A stretch of DNA of 64,000 nt from Sipunculus nudus (taxonomy: Eukaryota > Annelida > Sipuncula > Golfingiida > Sipunculidae), in NCBI GenBank assembly GCA_026874595.1, contig CM049310.1, forward strand, positions 16,404,058 through 16,468,057, read 5' to 3'. Below the pieces are notes generated by a model. That model saw nothing but the letters and a program-made list of their open reading frames with translations, had not been told where the DNA came from and ran no database searches. Position 1 is the stretch's first letter, and each line of letters starts with the position of its first letter. Below, in pieces: positions 1 through 12,239 of the stretch. The position numbers were made by a program, and so were the translations under genes.

Positions 1-616
1 ATCACCTGGGTAGATAGGGTGCCTTGTTTGTAATGTTACTTTTTCAAGATATTTTATTTTCCTTTTGCAAATATAGCAAAATTTAAACCCCATTGAACAG
101 AAAGCCAACCACAGTATATAAACATGACAAAAGAAAGTAAATGATACATCTTTTCTTTTCAATGGATAATTTGTAATATATTTTTTTGACAGAAATTATA
201 CTTGCCATGCTATCTTAAACTGTCCTTAGCAATATTTTACAACACACTGTGGGCTGTTCAGATCTCATTCCTTCCACTCAGCAAATGGATATGCAAAAGT
301 TTAGGGCCCTTGCAGTTTACAAAGCTATCAGTCATAAAGTGAGTTTTTGAAAAATGAAGTAGAAAATAGATTTTTTTCTATATTCAAGACCTACAGGCCT
401 TATGCTAACCTGTGCAATGGGATAAACATCAGGTATAATGCTTCCATGATAACATGCTTGACCATAATTTGAAAAGTACTTGATTGCTTTTCAAGTACAT
501 GCGTGACATGTACAAGTACAATGCAAGTATTAAACATTTAATCTGAATACAAGTACCAATTACAAAAAGGGGTCTCCGGAACTACTGGTTTGGATATACA
601 CAATCCAAATATAATT
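1..616. other. Intergenic, no gene seen
   Basis: AT-rich sequence with no convincing exon, splice-bounded open frame or RNA gene on either strand. A small cluster of ACATGTACAAGTAC-like words lies near 480-550. I see nothing else that can be named. Confidence 0.5.
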
Positions 617-960
617 GTAGGTGGTGCCACAAGTCTTGTATACAACAGAACTATCCAAGATCTATGGACAAGCACAATTTCGGGCTGATATATGTCAAGT
701 CACTCCTCAGAAATAAGCAGGGACGTACACAGTGTTAAAATATTGTAGGTGGTCTAACCAATCTTGTAAACAACAAAGCTATCTGAGATGTATAGATAAT
801 CCCTCCTGAGAAATAAGCAGGGACATACACTATGCAAAAATCATTATAGGTTGCAACACCAGTCTTGTATATGAGAAAGGTGTTCCCCAAGCAGACCAGA
901 AATAATGCAAGGTGAAGCTGCTGCACTGGGTGAACTCTTGGCCTGTTGCCAAACCTGAAA
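617..960. repeat. Three diverged repeat units, variant of the GGTGGCGCCACC family
   Basis: The phrase GTAGGTGGTGCCAC followed by a CTTGTATACAACA-like stretch and an ACTATCCAAGAT-like stretch recurs at about 617, 745 and 846. Each is followed by a TGAGAAATAAGCAGGGAC-like segment. The same vocabulary occurs at 4,960-5,300 and 6,500-6,830. The open frame across this block on the minus strand has no protein character. Confidence 0.6.
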
Positions 961-1389
961 CAGTTGGCAGTCTGCCAAGCAATGTATAGATGCAGATACA
1001 ATCATGGCCTGTTGTTAATTCTGTTTACACATACTTAGAGACTTTGGCTACAATGCTTTTTTCAAGCTGACATTAAAAAGATTTTTTTTTTTCAAAATAC
1101 TTAGAATAACAGATGCCTATTAAAAGCAAAATCAGAATAAGATGGATTTATCTCACACATAAGCTGGTTATAGACACCAATTATTTATGTTGCCTGTACA
1201 GCTCTGCTTATATACCCACAGAGCTCAATCTGTAACTACAATAAATCTACTAGCTTTGTTAACCAAAGAATCTCAAAGTCCTATCATTGTTAAAGGTCAA
1301 ATAATTCAGCAAAAAAAATCATTAAATAAACATGAACACAGGCCACCTAAGAATCATTTTTGTGCAATGTTACATTAATTGAATCAACA

Positions 1390-2010
1390 GTTTTGCAGTA
1401 GAAGACTATTGCAGCCGTCAGTCTGACATAGGCTTACTTGGCCATAAGACAAATTTCAGCTTTCTATAATTCTACCAAAAATCGATGAACCCAATCTATT
1501 CTTACACAATCAACAGAACCACACCCTGGACCATTTTATTGTGAAAAATTAAACAAATCAGCTTGACAGTTTCATCATAAAACATTTTTAATGTAGAAGC
1601 TGAAGGAGACTAAAACTGCCAGTTTTTTTCCCCATAAAAAACATGTCAATGCAGGTGGCACAACAAAAACCTCAATTTCAAATATGATTCATGTGACCAA
1701 CATTTGCATAAAATTTGGTGATGATAGCTCCTGCTGATTCTGAGATTGTAATTTCAGTTTATACTAACTTGGATGACTAAGAACAAATTTCTGTAACTCG
1801 GCCAAAATTAATCATACCAAAACCATTTGAAAAGAGATTATTTCAGGGATGATTTTGCTGGACAAGGAGGAGAAGAAGATTTTTAAAGGTTTTTTTTTCT
1901 TTAGTTATGCAGTGGCCAAAAATAAGCTCAATCCTATAGATTATTTAGATGTATGATTTTTGGCATAAAGTTTTGTGATGCTAGCTCCTGCCGTTTTCTC
2001 GATTGTGAGG
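1390..2010 (+). repeat. Dispersed repeat A, copy 1
   Basis: About 600 bp aligns by eye, with many small indels, to 56,575-57,180 in the same orientation. Shared landmarks in the same order are GGCTTACTTGGCC, CTATAATTCTACCAAAAA, GGTGGCACAACAAAA, AACATTTGCATAAAATTTG, GATGCTAGCTCC and CTGTAACTCGGCCAAAATTA. No coding potential is seen. It is probably an old non-autonomous element of unknown class. Confidence 0.75.
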
Positions 2011-2019
2011 GTTAACTTA

Positions 2020-3100
2020 CGGACAATGGACTACACACACCACATGATCGCTTTAGCTCATTAGATCTTAAATAGCTGTTAAAATAAATATCCTACAATA
2101 ATTTGTGAACACAAGAGGGCTAATCTAATTTAACCTTTTGTTTATAAAAAGCAATTCAAACATTTGGACAAACATTCAAAACACGCTCCTGTTCTTACCA
2201 ATACATACATGGTATCAGTTTAATTTCATAAACATTTTACAGGTCCCTGAACCCTGTATCTGGGTTATCACTTCGGTGGATTCTTAATGCTTGTTTTATA
2301 TATGGTAACAATTTTAAGATTTTTGTTTGCTTACATGCTTCTCAATATTTATATTTTCAATTAACACTTTTAATGTCTTGAAGAGGCAAGAGCAGTTTTC
2401 TTGTAATCTCTGATATTATCACTCTGTTATTATTTGCTCTTCCTAAAATGACAAAATGTTTCCATGACGTATGTAATTCAAGGTCAATTGACCTATCCAC
2501 CACAGCTCAAATGCTCCGCCCTTTTAACCTAATTATTGTAATGAGCCCCAAAAACGCTTGTACACAGAAGGTCTTCCATGCCAATTGTAGTGAGCGGTAT
2601 ACAACATAAGAATGAAGTCACGGTGCCTGAGAACCGTACCTTTTATTTATTTATTTAGTTTTGGTCTCATACAGTCACACTTTGCTGCACCAAGTCCAGG
2701 GCCTTGCATGCAAATGAGGTCCCCGATGAAGAGTATATACCAACACATGTAAGGAAAATGTCAACCAAATTCACGTTGTGGTTGGTACAGTGTAATGTGT
2801 ACATGTGTTGAACGGCACCACTAAAGTTGTAAACATATAAAAATAATTATAATATTAATTTAAAATGTTTTGAAAATTGAGATTTTTTCTCATTCCTGCA
2901 GTTACAAATGTAAAACTCCTGTAAAAATGTATATTTAATACATTTGTACTGGTATTTGTTTCTGTTACATGTATGTGCTAATTGTTTTCAATAAAGTTCA
3001 TGCAATACACTTTGTTTTAAGACTTTTAATTCTTTCATCCAGTATGTATGCTTCTTGCGTATAAGTCATGGCCATCATTGATACTATTTTTACAAATAAA
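2020..3100. other. Gene-free stretch with an isolated polyadenylation-like signal
   Basis: No supported gene. An AATAAA hexamer lies at 2,990-2,995 in T-rich sequence that resembles the tail of a plus-strand 3' UTR. No upstream coding exon is visible in the window, so a transcript end here is only a possibility. Confidence 0.25.
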
Positions 3101-3111
3101 ACTGTATGCTC

Positions 3112-3778
3112 TTTACACAGCGCTTTAACTATAAGCCTACTTCCAATATGGTAAACCCTGTTTGTTATGACCTCGTATCCTGAATTGCTACACCAGAGGG
3201 GAGCACTGTATTTTTGTCCAATCAGATGAAACCTTGTGCTGGAAGACACGGCCGAGCGAGGAATACACGGAGCCAATCATGTTCATTTTGTTTTGAGTGA
3301 CAGCTCATCGCCACGGTAACTGTCTGAACAGGCCACAGGCTCAGAGAGGATTGCCGCAGACTTGGTTTGCTTAGGGCCTTAGGCACATAGAAAGCCCGGT
3401 CGGGAGCTGTAATTCAAACGAAACGTAACAACAAAGGCTGCGTGCACACCTCACTGGCTGGTTTCAGTTCATGGCTATGCTAACACAGTCATACTGTCAG
3501 AATCCAATCGGTGGATGATGCGAGAATGCAGAGGGAGCAATTAAAATTTGAATGTAAACGGCGCTTGAAGCACATCTATGGGCGGAACCAGGATGCCTGT
3601 TGAGTGTTTGTTTATTGGCATCTGGTTGGCTGCTTGTCACATCATACGCACGTTTTGTTCAGCGGACAACGAACCGCCATCTGGTGTCTAAATATATCAT
3701 AAACGTTCAAAGCTGGCAGCGTGAAAATCAGTTGCTTATTTAGAAGCGTAAGATTTACGCTGCCTCGGGAACGTAATA
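3112..3778 (+). repeat. Dispersed repeat B, copy 1
   Basis: Matches 58,005-58,470 in the same orientation. Landmarks are CTTTACACAGCGCTTTA, TGTTTGTTATGACCT, GGAATACACGGAGCCAAT, TTTTGAGTGACAGCTCATC and GCTGCCTCGGGAACGTAA. Copy 1 carries about 220 bp at roughly 3,360-3,580 that copy 2 lacks. The unit ends in a long hairpin at 3,715-3,764. The minus-strand open frame inside it is a repeat shadow. Confidence 0.8.
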
Positions 3779-3799
3779 AAACTGGTATTTTTGCATTTT

Positions 3800-4955
3800 T
3801 TTCTATAAGTCTATTTCGTGGACGGTTTCCATTGTATGTATATGTAATACTGTTGATCAGTTTCTCATGTCACATGGTACATGTGTAGGTGACTATTTGT
3901 CAAAGACCCTAACCACATGGGAGGTACTAGCTCAGGGTGACTGTGTGCGACTATGGGCTGTTCCAAAACATGTTCCGAATGCTGTTCTGAAAATATTTAT
4001 CTACAACACCATACGCGATTTTTGTGATTTTCTGTATCTTTGGATTTCTTTATGTTCCATTCTCCTAAGGCAAGAATATGTTTCAATAAGATCTTAATTT
4101 TTTCTAATTCTAATATTTTTTAATTTAATAAATTTAAAACATTAGCAATAAAAACTCATGTCCAAGTACACAGGAATCAATGGCAGCAAGGGGGTAGGGA
4201 GGGGGGAGAGATGGTGGGATAAACAACACTTCTGCATATACTATACATACAGGGCAAACAAAGCCTGGTCTCTAATTCTGCTGAGGCAGGAAAATAATGA
4301 ACAAATGTTTGTATCAGATCCTCATTTTTTTATCACATCAATTTTTTTTTATCATAAGTTTTATCTTTCTATACATTTCAATTGTAAAATATATATTTGT
4401 TTATAAAAGTTGATACATAATTCTACATTGCATCATCATAAATCTCAATCTTGTCAGATAACACCACATCATGCATACAGATGTTTATTTATTTTTTACC
4501 ACAAAAATATATCTTTTAAATTTGCAAAACAATACATATCTAAAATAATACTTTATTTAGATTTCACAATTTTAAATTGTGCCTTTTTTATCCATAATTT
4601 GCTTCATATTTTATATATTTAAGCAAACTTATGGGTTTAATTATATTTGTTAAAATCATTTAAAAGAAAATTGGTTTCTTTAAAAATTCTACATTAACAC
4701 AACATGACATCTTCTGGATTACACCTTGAATTACTTTTTCAAGGAAATTTTTGCATATTGGAGTGGAAACAGCATTACAATTAAGGAGATACAGTGAAAA
4801 CAATAACAACTAGAATACTGGTAGTCGACAAGCGACTACGTGTATCCGCCAAAGATAGGGTAGGATGGATGAAGTGAGGCATGAACTGAGTGGCAAGGGG
4901 GAAATAGAGTTAGATGTGTTACATATTAGCATGGATGTCTGCCATGTAAACATGA
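3800..4955. other. Intergenic, AT-rich, no gene seen
   Basis: Several short open frames occur, but all are low-complexity AT-rich sequence without splice support or recognisable protein. Nothing further can be supported. Confidence 0.4.
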
Positions 4956-4959
4956 TTGA

Positions 4960-5300
4960 AGGTGGCGCCAACTGTTATTAGAACAAGAAACTATCCAAGA
5001 TGTATACACATGCAAAATTTCGGGTGGAAAAAGTCAAACCACTGCCGAGATATGAGTGATTTTATCCCACAGCAGGTTGCAGGTGGAGCCACCAGTTTCT
5101 TGTATGATAAATAGCTATGTGAGATCTAAACATATTCATCACTTCAGGTAAGTAAGTCAAACCGATCTGGAGTTATTGGCATGGATATCTGCAGCATGAA
5201 GTGAATGTAGGTGGCACCACCTGTCATAAAATCAAGAAAGCTATCCAGGATGTATATGCATGCCAAATTTTTGGTGAACAAGCAAATTCAGGGAATTAAT
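4960..5300 (+). repeat. Repeat units carrying GGTGGCGCCAAC, GGTGGAGCCACC and GGTGGCACCACC
   Basis: Three diverged units start near 4,965, 5,080 and 5,211. Each has a variant of the 12-base palindrome, then a CTATCCAGGATGTATA-like stretch, an AAATTTCGGGTG-like stretch and a GTCAAACCACTG-like stretch. They lead directly into the 150 bp tandem array and reappear after it at 6,500-6,830, so the array may be an expansion inside this family. Confidence 0.6.
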
Positions 5301-5380
5301 GTCCCCTGCTTTGGGATCTTGTTGTTTTTCATGCTTGATAAAGGACAGACAGAGAGAGTGACAGACAGACAGACAGACAG

Positions 5381-6400
5381 AAGCCAGACACTCCAAAACA
5401 AATCCCAACCAGGGTATGCATGACAGCAATCACTGACCAAAATTTGAATGACATCGGATAATATTTAGAAAAGTTATCCCACAGAAATGAAATCCTGACA
5501 AACTGACAGAGTGACAGACAGACCGACGGACATAAGCCAGACACTTCAAAACAAATCCAAACCAAGGTAAGCATGAGAGCAATCACTGACCAAAATTTGA
5601 ATGACATCTGATAATATTTAGAAAAGTTATAGCATGGAAACAAAAACCTGACAGACGGATAGACAAAGTGACAGACAGACAGAAGCCAGACACTCCGAAA
5701 CTAATCCCAACCAAGGTATGCATGAGAGCAATGTCTGACCAAAATCTGAAGGAAATCAGATGATATTTAGGAAAGTTATCCTATGGAAATGAAAATCTGA
5801 TGGACTGACAAACAGGGTGACAGACAGACAGACAGACAGATGCCAGACCTCCAAAACCAATTCCAACCATAGTAAGCAAGAGAGCAATCACTGACCAAAT
5901 TTGAATGAAATCAGATAATATTTAGGGAAGTAATGGCACAGACACGAAAACCTGACAGACAACAGATAAAAGTGACTGACAGACAGACAGAAGCCACACA
6001 CTCCAAAACCAATCCCAACCAAGGTAAGCATAAAAGCAATGACTGACCAAAATTTGAATGAAATAGGTTAATATTTAGGAAAGTTATCGCATGAAAATGA
6101 AAACCTGACAGACAGACCGACAGGGTAACAGACGGACAGAAGCCAGACACTCCAAAACAAATCCCAACCAAGGTATGCATGAGAGCAATCACTGCCCAAA
6201 ATATGAATGAAATCGATAATATTTTGGAAAGTTATCACACGGAAACCAAAACCTGATGGACAGACAAAGTGATCGACAGAAGCCAGACACTCCAACACCA
6301 ATCCCAACCAAGGTATGCATGAGAGCAATCACTGACCTAAATTTGGATGAAATCACATAATATTTAGGAAAGTTACTGCACTGAGAAACCTGATGGATGG
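5381..6400 (+). repeat. Tandem array, seven units of about 150 bp
   Basis: The anchor AAGCCAGACACTCC recurs at about 5,381, 5,534, 5,683, 5,840, 5,991, 6,140 and 6,280, with spacings of 140 to 158. Each unit continues with AAATCCCAACCAAGGTA, GCATGAGAGCAATCACTGACC, AAATTTGAATGA and ATAATATTTAGGAAAGTTAT, and closes with CAGACAGACAGA. The overlapping minus-strand open frames are products of this repetition. Confidence 0.9.
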
Positions 6401-6479
6401 AAATACAGACAGACAGACAGACAGAAGGACAGACAAACCCAAAAAAGTCAAACACTGCTGAGATATTAGTGATTTTAAC

Positions 6480-6830
6480 CCAAGTCCAACGAACTGATGG
6501 ACTCACCAGTGGTGGGGCCACCAGCTTCTTCAAGCCTTCTTGTATGATAAAGAGCAATGTGAGATCTAAACACAAGCAAATTTTCAGGAAGATACGTCAA
6601 ACCAGTCTGGAGAAATAAGCATGGATGTCTGCAGCGTGAACATGAAATCAAGAAAGCTATCCAGGGTGTTTACGCATGCTGAATTTTAGGTGAATCAGTC
6701 AAACCACTGCAGAGAAATGAGTGATTTAAACCCAAGGCAGATGAATAGATGGATGCTGTGCAAAAATGGCTGCAGGTGGCACCACCATTTTTGTGTATGT
6801 TATAAAGCTATCCAAGGGCTACATTTGTGT
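6480..6830 (+). repeat. Continuation of the GGTGGCACCACC repeat family
   Basis: Two further diverged units include GTGGGGCCACCAGCTTCTT near 6,510 and GGTGGCACCACC near 6,776, with the same CTATCCAGG, GAATTTTAGGTGAA and GTCAAACCACTGCAGAGA words seen at 4,960-5,300. Confidence 0.6.
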
Positions 6831-7116
6831 AATTTTTTTTCCTGATTGGTCAAACGAGTCCAAAGATATGTAGGTTAAAAAGTCAAAACAGACGCACAGA
6901 TGGACGCACTGGAGAGTAGAAAGGTCAGAGGTCAACACTGAATGGTTAGGCATCAGTTCACATGTGACCCAATAATTGGTGTAAGTTTCGGAAAAATCGG
7001 TCCAGTAGTTTACGAGGAGTTTTCCGGAAACAAATGCAGTGACGGCCCAGAACCTGGTCAAAAGCATAGTATCTGCAAAACTTTGCTGCATAACACTTGG
7101 TGGGTTGGGTTTGCGG

Positions 7117-7165
7117 GGGGGGGGGGGGGGGGGGGGGAGGGGTTAGGGGGGGAGGGGAATGGGGT
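7117..7165 (+). repeat. G-rich homopolymer tract
   Basis: A long G run with few interruptions and then GGGGAGGGG-type sequence. It produces the apparent poly-Gly and poly-Pro open frames on either strand. G-quadruplex formation is plausible from the base composition. Confidence 0.85.
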
Positions 7166-7795
7166 GGTGATATGAGAATAACTGTACACCTGTCACAGCA
7201 GGGGATCTGCCCCAGTGACTGTAAAAAATCAGAATTCCTGGCAAAGCTGATTTCCAGTGACCTGGAGTGGGACCCTGCATCTGGACAAAGCAAATGACTA
7301 CAATATAGCCTCAAGAAAAAATCAATAACTAGCCTAATTTTCAATCTTTTACTTTCAAATTTCAGATTTAAAAAAATTAAATACTTATGTTTACATGCTG
7401 TGAAAATTAAATCAATAGTACTTACAGGAAATAAATGTGCCACGGTCAAAATGGGCAAAATTTAAGGTACTGATTTTATTTTTATGCTAATAACTTTAAA
7501 ATTTACAAAATTCTGATCTAATTTTGGGTAAACAATTTAATATTAACTAGATGTGGTCGGACAATGGTCCTCAGAGGGCCCCGCGCTTCTGCTAGTGCTG
7601 GACTTGTTTACATATGGGTGTAAAATTAAGGAAAAATTTTAAAAATATCACAAACAGAAAAAAGGTTTTTATCAATATGAATGAGGGAACAAATTGTACT
7701 GGATCAAATGATATTAAAGAAGATATGTCTGAAATAATGTGTGCAATTGAAAATCACCTAATGTAGTCTGTTAGCTACATTTGAATCTGAGCAAA

Positions 7796-8545
7796 GTCTG
7801 TAATTCAATAGGTCTGGAGCCCTCATTTGGACCAATGATCTCTGTAAATTTGGAAAAGCTGATGTATGTTGTTGTTTAGTTATTATGCATGAAAGATAAT
7901 CAGCAATTGGACAGTCGCACTATTGAAATTCCAACAGGTCTGTAATTCAAGAGGTCTGGAGCCCTTACAGGTACCAATCATCCCTGTGAATTAGGGAAAA
8001 CTGCATAAGGTTGTTGTTGAGTTATCGCACATGAAAGAAAACCAGCAATTGGGCTGTGGCAGCCATATTTGAATTTCGACAAGTCTGTAATTCGAAAGGT
8101 CTGGAGCTCTTATAGTTACCAATCATCCCTGGGAATCTAGGAAAGCTGCAGTATATTGTTGTTGAGTTATCGCGTGCGAAAGAAAATCAGCGATTGGGCT
8201 GTGGCAGCCATATCTGAATTCCAACAAGTCTGTAATTTGAAAGGTCTGGAGCTCTTATAGGTACCAATCATCCCTGTGAATTTGGGAAAGCTGCAGAATA
8301 TTGTTGTTGACTTATCGCGTGCGAAAGAAAATCAGCGATTGGGCTGTGGCGGCCATATTTGAATTCCGACAAGTCTGTAATTCGAAAAGTTTGGAGCTCT
8401 TATAGGTACCAATCATCCCTGTGAATTTGGGATAGCTGCAGTATATTGTTGTTGACTTATCGCGTGCGAAAAAAAATCAGCGATTGGGCTGTGGCGGCCA
8501 TATTTAATTCCGACAAGTCTGTAATTTGATAGGTCTGGAGCCCCC
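7796..8545 (+). repeat. Tandem array, six units of about 144 bp
   Basis: GTCTGTAATT recurs at about 7,796, 7,938, 8,083, 8,228, 8,373 and 8,517, spaced 142 to 145 bp. Each unit then has AGGTCTGGAGC, ACCAATCATCCCTGTGAA, TTGTTGTTGAGTTATCGC, GCGAAAGAAAATCAGCGATT and GGGCTGTGGCGGCCATATTT. Later units resemble one another more than the first two, as expected for an array growing from one end. Confidence 0.9.
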
Positions 8546-8562
8546 ACAGAAGATGCAACAGA

Positions 8563-8702
8563 TCTGACCCGTGTGGGGCTACCGAGCGCTCCGACTTTTT
8601 ACCAAGCGCTACCTTCCTCTTACAATGGGCAGTGTTCTTACATACTTCAAACGTCTTGGGACTACTAAGCGCTAGGGACTTTTTACCAAGCGCTACCATC
8701 GC
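8563..8702 (-). repeat. GCGCT-rich repeat, inverted partner of 12,240-12,450
   Basis: Read on the minus strand, 8,563-8,613 matches 12,325-12,373 almost base for base, from GGTAGCGCTTGGTAAAAAG through to CCCCACACGGGTCAG. Further GCGCT(T/C)GGTAAAAAGTC copies lie within each block. The minus-strand open frame across this block is composed of the repeat. Confidence 0.8.
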
Positions 8703-8814
8703 GCACATGATAAAGTAGTTATAACAGAATTCAACACAAAACATCATATTCAATTATTTACATTGTATTTGTTTATAGACCATGAATAAGTATACGCTAT
8801 GTTATCTTTCCCAC

Positions 8815-9330
8815 TCATTCTCTCTCTCTCTATATATACCTATTTTTTTTTTTACCTCTCTCTATTTACCTAGCAGTAAATCATGTATTAATTTTTATAT
8901 TACATAACCTCAATAATTATTATATATATTGAATATATATTATAATTATATATGACATTCCCTCTTATTCTGGTACTTCTCTCTCCCTTTCTTTTTCCCT
9001 CTCTCTTTCTTTCAGTCTCCCCTTCTTTCCCCCTTACTGTCTCGCTTTCTCCCTCCCTTTCTTTGTTTAAATTATCTCTTTCTTTTTCTCTTTCTTTCCT
9101 TCTTTCTCCTACATATATATCGGATAAATATTATATATAGTATAAGTCTTTGTTAGCTACCTTTCCCTCTGATTCAGGTTCTTCTTCTCTCTCTCTCTGT
9201 CTGTCTATCTCTCTTTCTCTCCTTTATATATCGGATAAATATTATGTATAGTGTAGCGCGCTCTCTCTTTCTTTCTCTGTTTTCTTTGTCTCTTTCACTC
9301 ATTCATGCTCTCTCTCATATATGTAAATAG
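8815..9330 (+). repeat. Pyrimidine-rich low-complexity tract
   Basis: CTCTCT, CTTTCTTT and TCTCCC strings are interspersed with short TA-rich spacers. No gene is present. The open frame at 8,952-9,140 is Ser/Leu/Pro-rich for this reason only. Confidence 0.8.
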
Positions 9331-9392
9331 TTAAATATTAGCATAATTTTAAATTATATATATATATACTGATACTGATATATGAATAAATG

Positions 9393-9470
<78 letters not shown>
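9393..9470. repeat. (TA)n microsatellite
   Basis: About 78 bp of TA dinucleotides with a single interruption near 9,419. It creates the Tyr/Ile-repeat open frame seen across it. Confidence 0.95.
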
Positions 9471-9474
<4 letters not shown>

Positions 9475-9477
9475 CAG

Positions 9478-9655
9478 ACATGGGGTAATAGTAATAAGTA
9501 AATAGTAATAGTAATAGACTATTACAGCTTTTTCCATGTTATAGTAATAGTGATAGTAATAGACTCAAAAATTTGAGCTGTAATAGTAATAGTAATAGAA
9601 ACAGAAGGCAAAGTAACAGAGTAATACATATTACTTTCTATTACTTCCTGTGAGC
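9478..9655 (+). repeat. (TAG/TAA)n minisatellite with an internal inverted repeat
   Basis: Iterated AGTAATAGTAATAG sequence. The words CTATTACAGCT (about 9,519) and AGCTGTAATAG (about 9,579) are exact inverted copies, so the segment could form a stem enclosing a loop of about 50 bases. Confidence 0.7.
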
Positions 9656-9659
9656 CCCT

Positions 9660-11150
9660 TGATCATGAAGCATATCAGCAAATAATGCTGAACATACTAG
9701 GTTCTTGTCAAGTAATTGCCCAGGATGTGCCTATTGTTGAGGCAAGCATGGGCCAGCTGCCGCATTGCTGGTGACCACTGGTGCTAATTACATAGGAGTA
9801 CTGGACAGAGTAGGTCACAGCCAAATAAGTTACCTGGCACAATCTGACTTTTGATTAGTAAACCATGGATAAACAGAGGCATGTTTGATGTTAAGAGACA
9901 GATGAATAGTGTATTATTATTGTGATATGTACATCTTATCTCACATCCATCAATCCATATTCATATTCTGAAATGTTGCTAAATTTGTTTTCACAAGCCA
10001 GTTTGCATTTTAATCATTCAAAATGCAATAACACACATTCAAGAAAAATATAATATGAAACGAGATACAGTGCAGACCTGTAACATTCATGATAAGCTTA
10101 CAGTGTTTTCACTACCCATAACATATTGAAGCCTACAATGCTATAAACTCATGCCAGTACTACAATCACTTGGATAAAGTCATACTGTATGTACATGTTA
10201 TTTTATAGTACCAATTTTGCAGACCTTCATTCAGTATCTAAAATTATGGTTAATTTATATTTTGAAAATTGAATGAACCATTTCTATCATAGTTTTAATT
10301 TATTTGATTATATAATATGAGAATATGAATAACTGTTAATATTTTATTATTTAATATCTGAAATTTTGATATCAAATAATTTGATCCTGTTATTTACAAA
10401 ATTTAAAGTAAAAGATTGTTTAATACCAAATTTATTGTGAAAGTGATTTAAATAATATTTTATTTGTTTTGTAAAATTGATGTAAGTTTAAATCACTCCA
10501 TATTCCTTAATTATTCTATGCTGGTTTTGCTGAAATGAAGAAGGGCATGCCTGAAGAATAAAAGCCATGCATGCTATCATTATTGTAAAGTTTACCACCT
10601 CTCTGTTCACTCTCAAGATGTACTATGTGATGGAATAAAACATGGCATCACATCCAAATGAACATATATACACCTGGAAAGATGGGTTACTTTTGTCTCC
10701 AGTTTGATTCTGTCCAGAATCTTGATGTAAACAGTATTTTTATTGGATATATTTATAAGGATTGGGAAACATGACACAGCCCTACATAAATTCCTCTCTT
10801 GATACATACATAAAGGACTGAAATGTCAGCTTTGATACTAAATAATAATATGCAATAATCATGAATAATTCCTCTGGAGACAATTTTTAGTTACACTGAA
10901 AATCTTTATTTATTAACTATGAGAAAGAAGATTAAATCAAAACGGAAGTATGTGTTATAAAATAAATTTATGTGAAATATATATGAAAATAATATAAAAT
11001 GTACAAGTATGCATATAATTATTAATCAATATTTTACATATGCTCATGCCTTTAAAATGGACTGCTTTTAAATAACATGTATTCAAGAGTTCATACAATT
11101 ATCTTATAATTTCGACTTGAAATGCCCTAATATTGATCATAGAAGTTTTA
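9660..11150. other. Intergenic, AT-rich, no gene seen
   Basis: Very AT-rich DNA with no splice-bounded open frame, RNA gene or clear repeat recognised by eye. Confidence 0.4.
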
Positions 11151-11152
11151 GA

Positions 11153-12059
11153 AGTGGTGGGAGTTGGTTCCTTTTTCATAATCAATCATCGGTTTGAGCA
11201 AACCGACTGATGATCGATTATTAATCTGTTCAGACAAATATATGCAATTTATCAAAGAAATATGCAATTATCTGTGAAACTGTACCAGGGTTTCCCCGGC
11301 AGGTATACTCCTCTTGCGCACGAGTGTAACGATCCTTCCACATAACAAGACACAGTCAGAGTAATTTTAAGGATCACATTAAACAATCAGCAACGTCGGG
11401 TAATATCTTTCATTATGGAAATTAAGAGCATCTCAGAACGCTAGGCCTATAGAGGGGCTGTTTTTCTAGTACATGGAGGCAGATTTTATGGGCCCAGGAG
11501 CACTTGGGGCAGATCATACCAAAAAAATTGCAAACTAGTCCTACAAAAAATTCCGGCTGAAATCCAAATACTCGACCGGCCGGGTTAGCCCCAACAAAGA
11601 TTTTTTTCAGGACGGCCTAAACAGCGGCACCTGGCATCGGTTGAAAAGATTATTTCTAAGAGAATCTTGCAAAATTGGCATAGACCTGGAGAATTTATGG
11701 AGTATTTTAACGCCTTCCCGCCCATATTTGTACAATGTACATCTCATTAGAAAACTCTCCACCAATTCTGTAGCTCCCTGCGAGTTAACAGATAATAAGT
11801 TTAATAAGTACTCTGTTCTAGCATCTACTGTGTCATACTCAGTTACATACGGAAGTTATTTGGGAACACAGACTCATTATATGAAGCGCGGAATGAGGTA
11901 AAAAATGGAAGAATAATTTTTGCCTATAACTAAAAGGCATTTTGGAAAGAAAACAATCATTTTTATGATGTAATCGATAGTTGCCTTTGATAACAGAGCG
12001 CTTGAAAGTAGCAGCAAACCGACTGACTTTCGATAAAACTCAATGATCGGCCCACCACT
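11153..12059. mobile_element. Candidate non-autonomous DNA element with AGTGGTGGG ends
   Basis: The left end reads AGTGGTGGG (11,153-11,161), and the right end is its exact complement, CCCACCACT (12,051-12,059). Just inside both ends lie related words: GCAAACCGACTGATGATCGAT on the left and GCAAACCGACTGACTTTCGAT on the right. The left subterminal region also holds a hairpin around GGTTTGAGCAAACC. No transposase can be read and no convincing target-site duplication was found, so the exact limits are uncertain. Confidence 0.4.
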
Positions 12060-12239
12060 AATATATATATCGGTATATAACCGTCATTTAAAGAAATTTA
12101 TGCAAAAGTTGTTACACGGTTTGGTGAGAAATCATCCGACCTCATCCAGGGTATAGACATCGTAAATTAATTAGTTTGCTGGACTAACTAAGAAACGTGC
12201 TTCTTAATATGATGTTTTGTGCTGAATGCGGTTAAAAAA

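Noticed and set aside
3867-4622. Three consecutive short plus-strand frames, considered as exons of one gene
   Set aside because: Very AT-rich codon use, no donor/acceptor pairs in compatible phase and no protein character.
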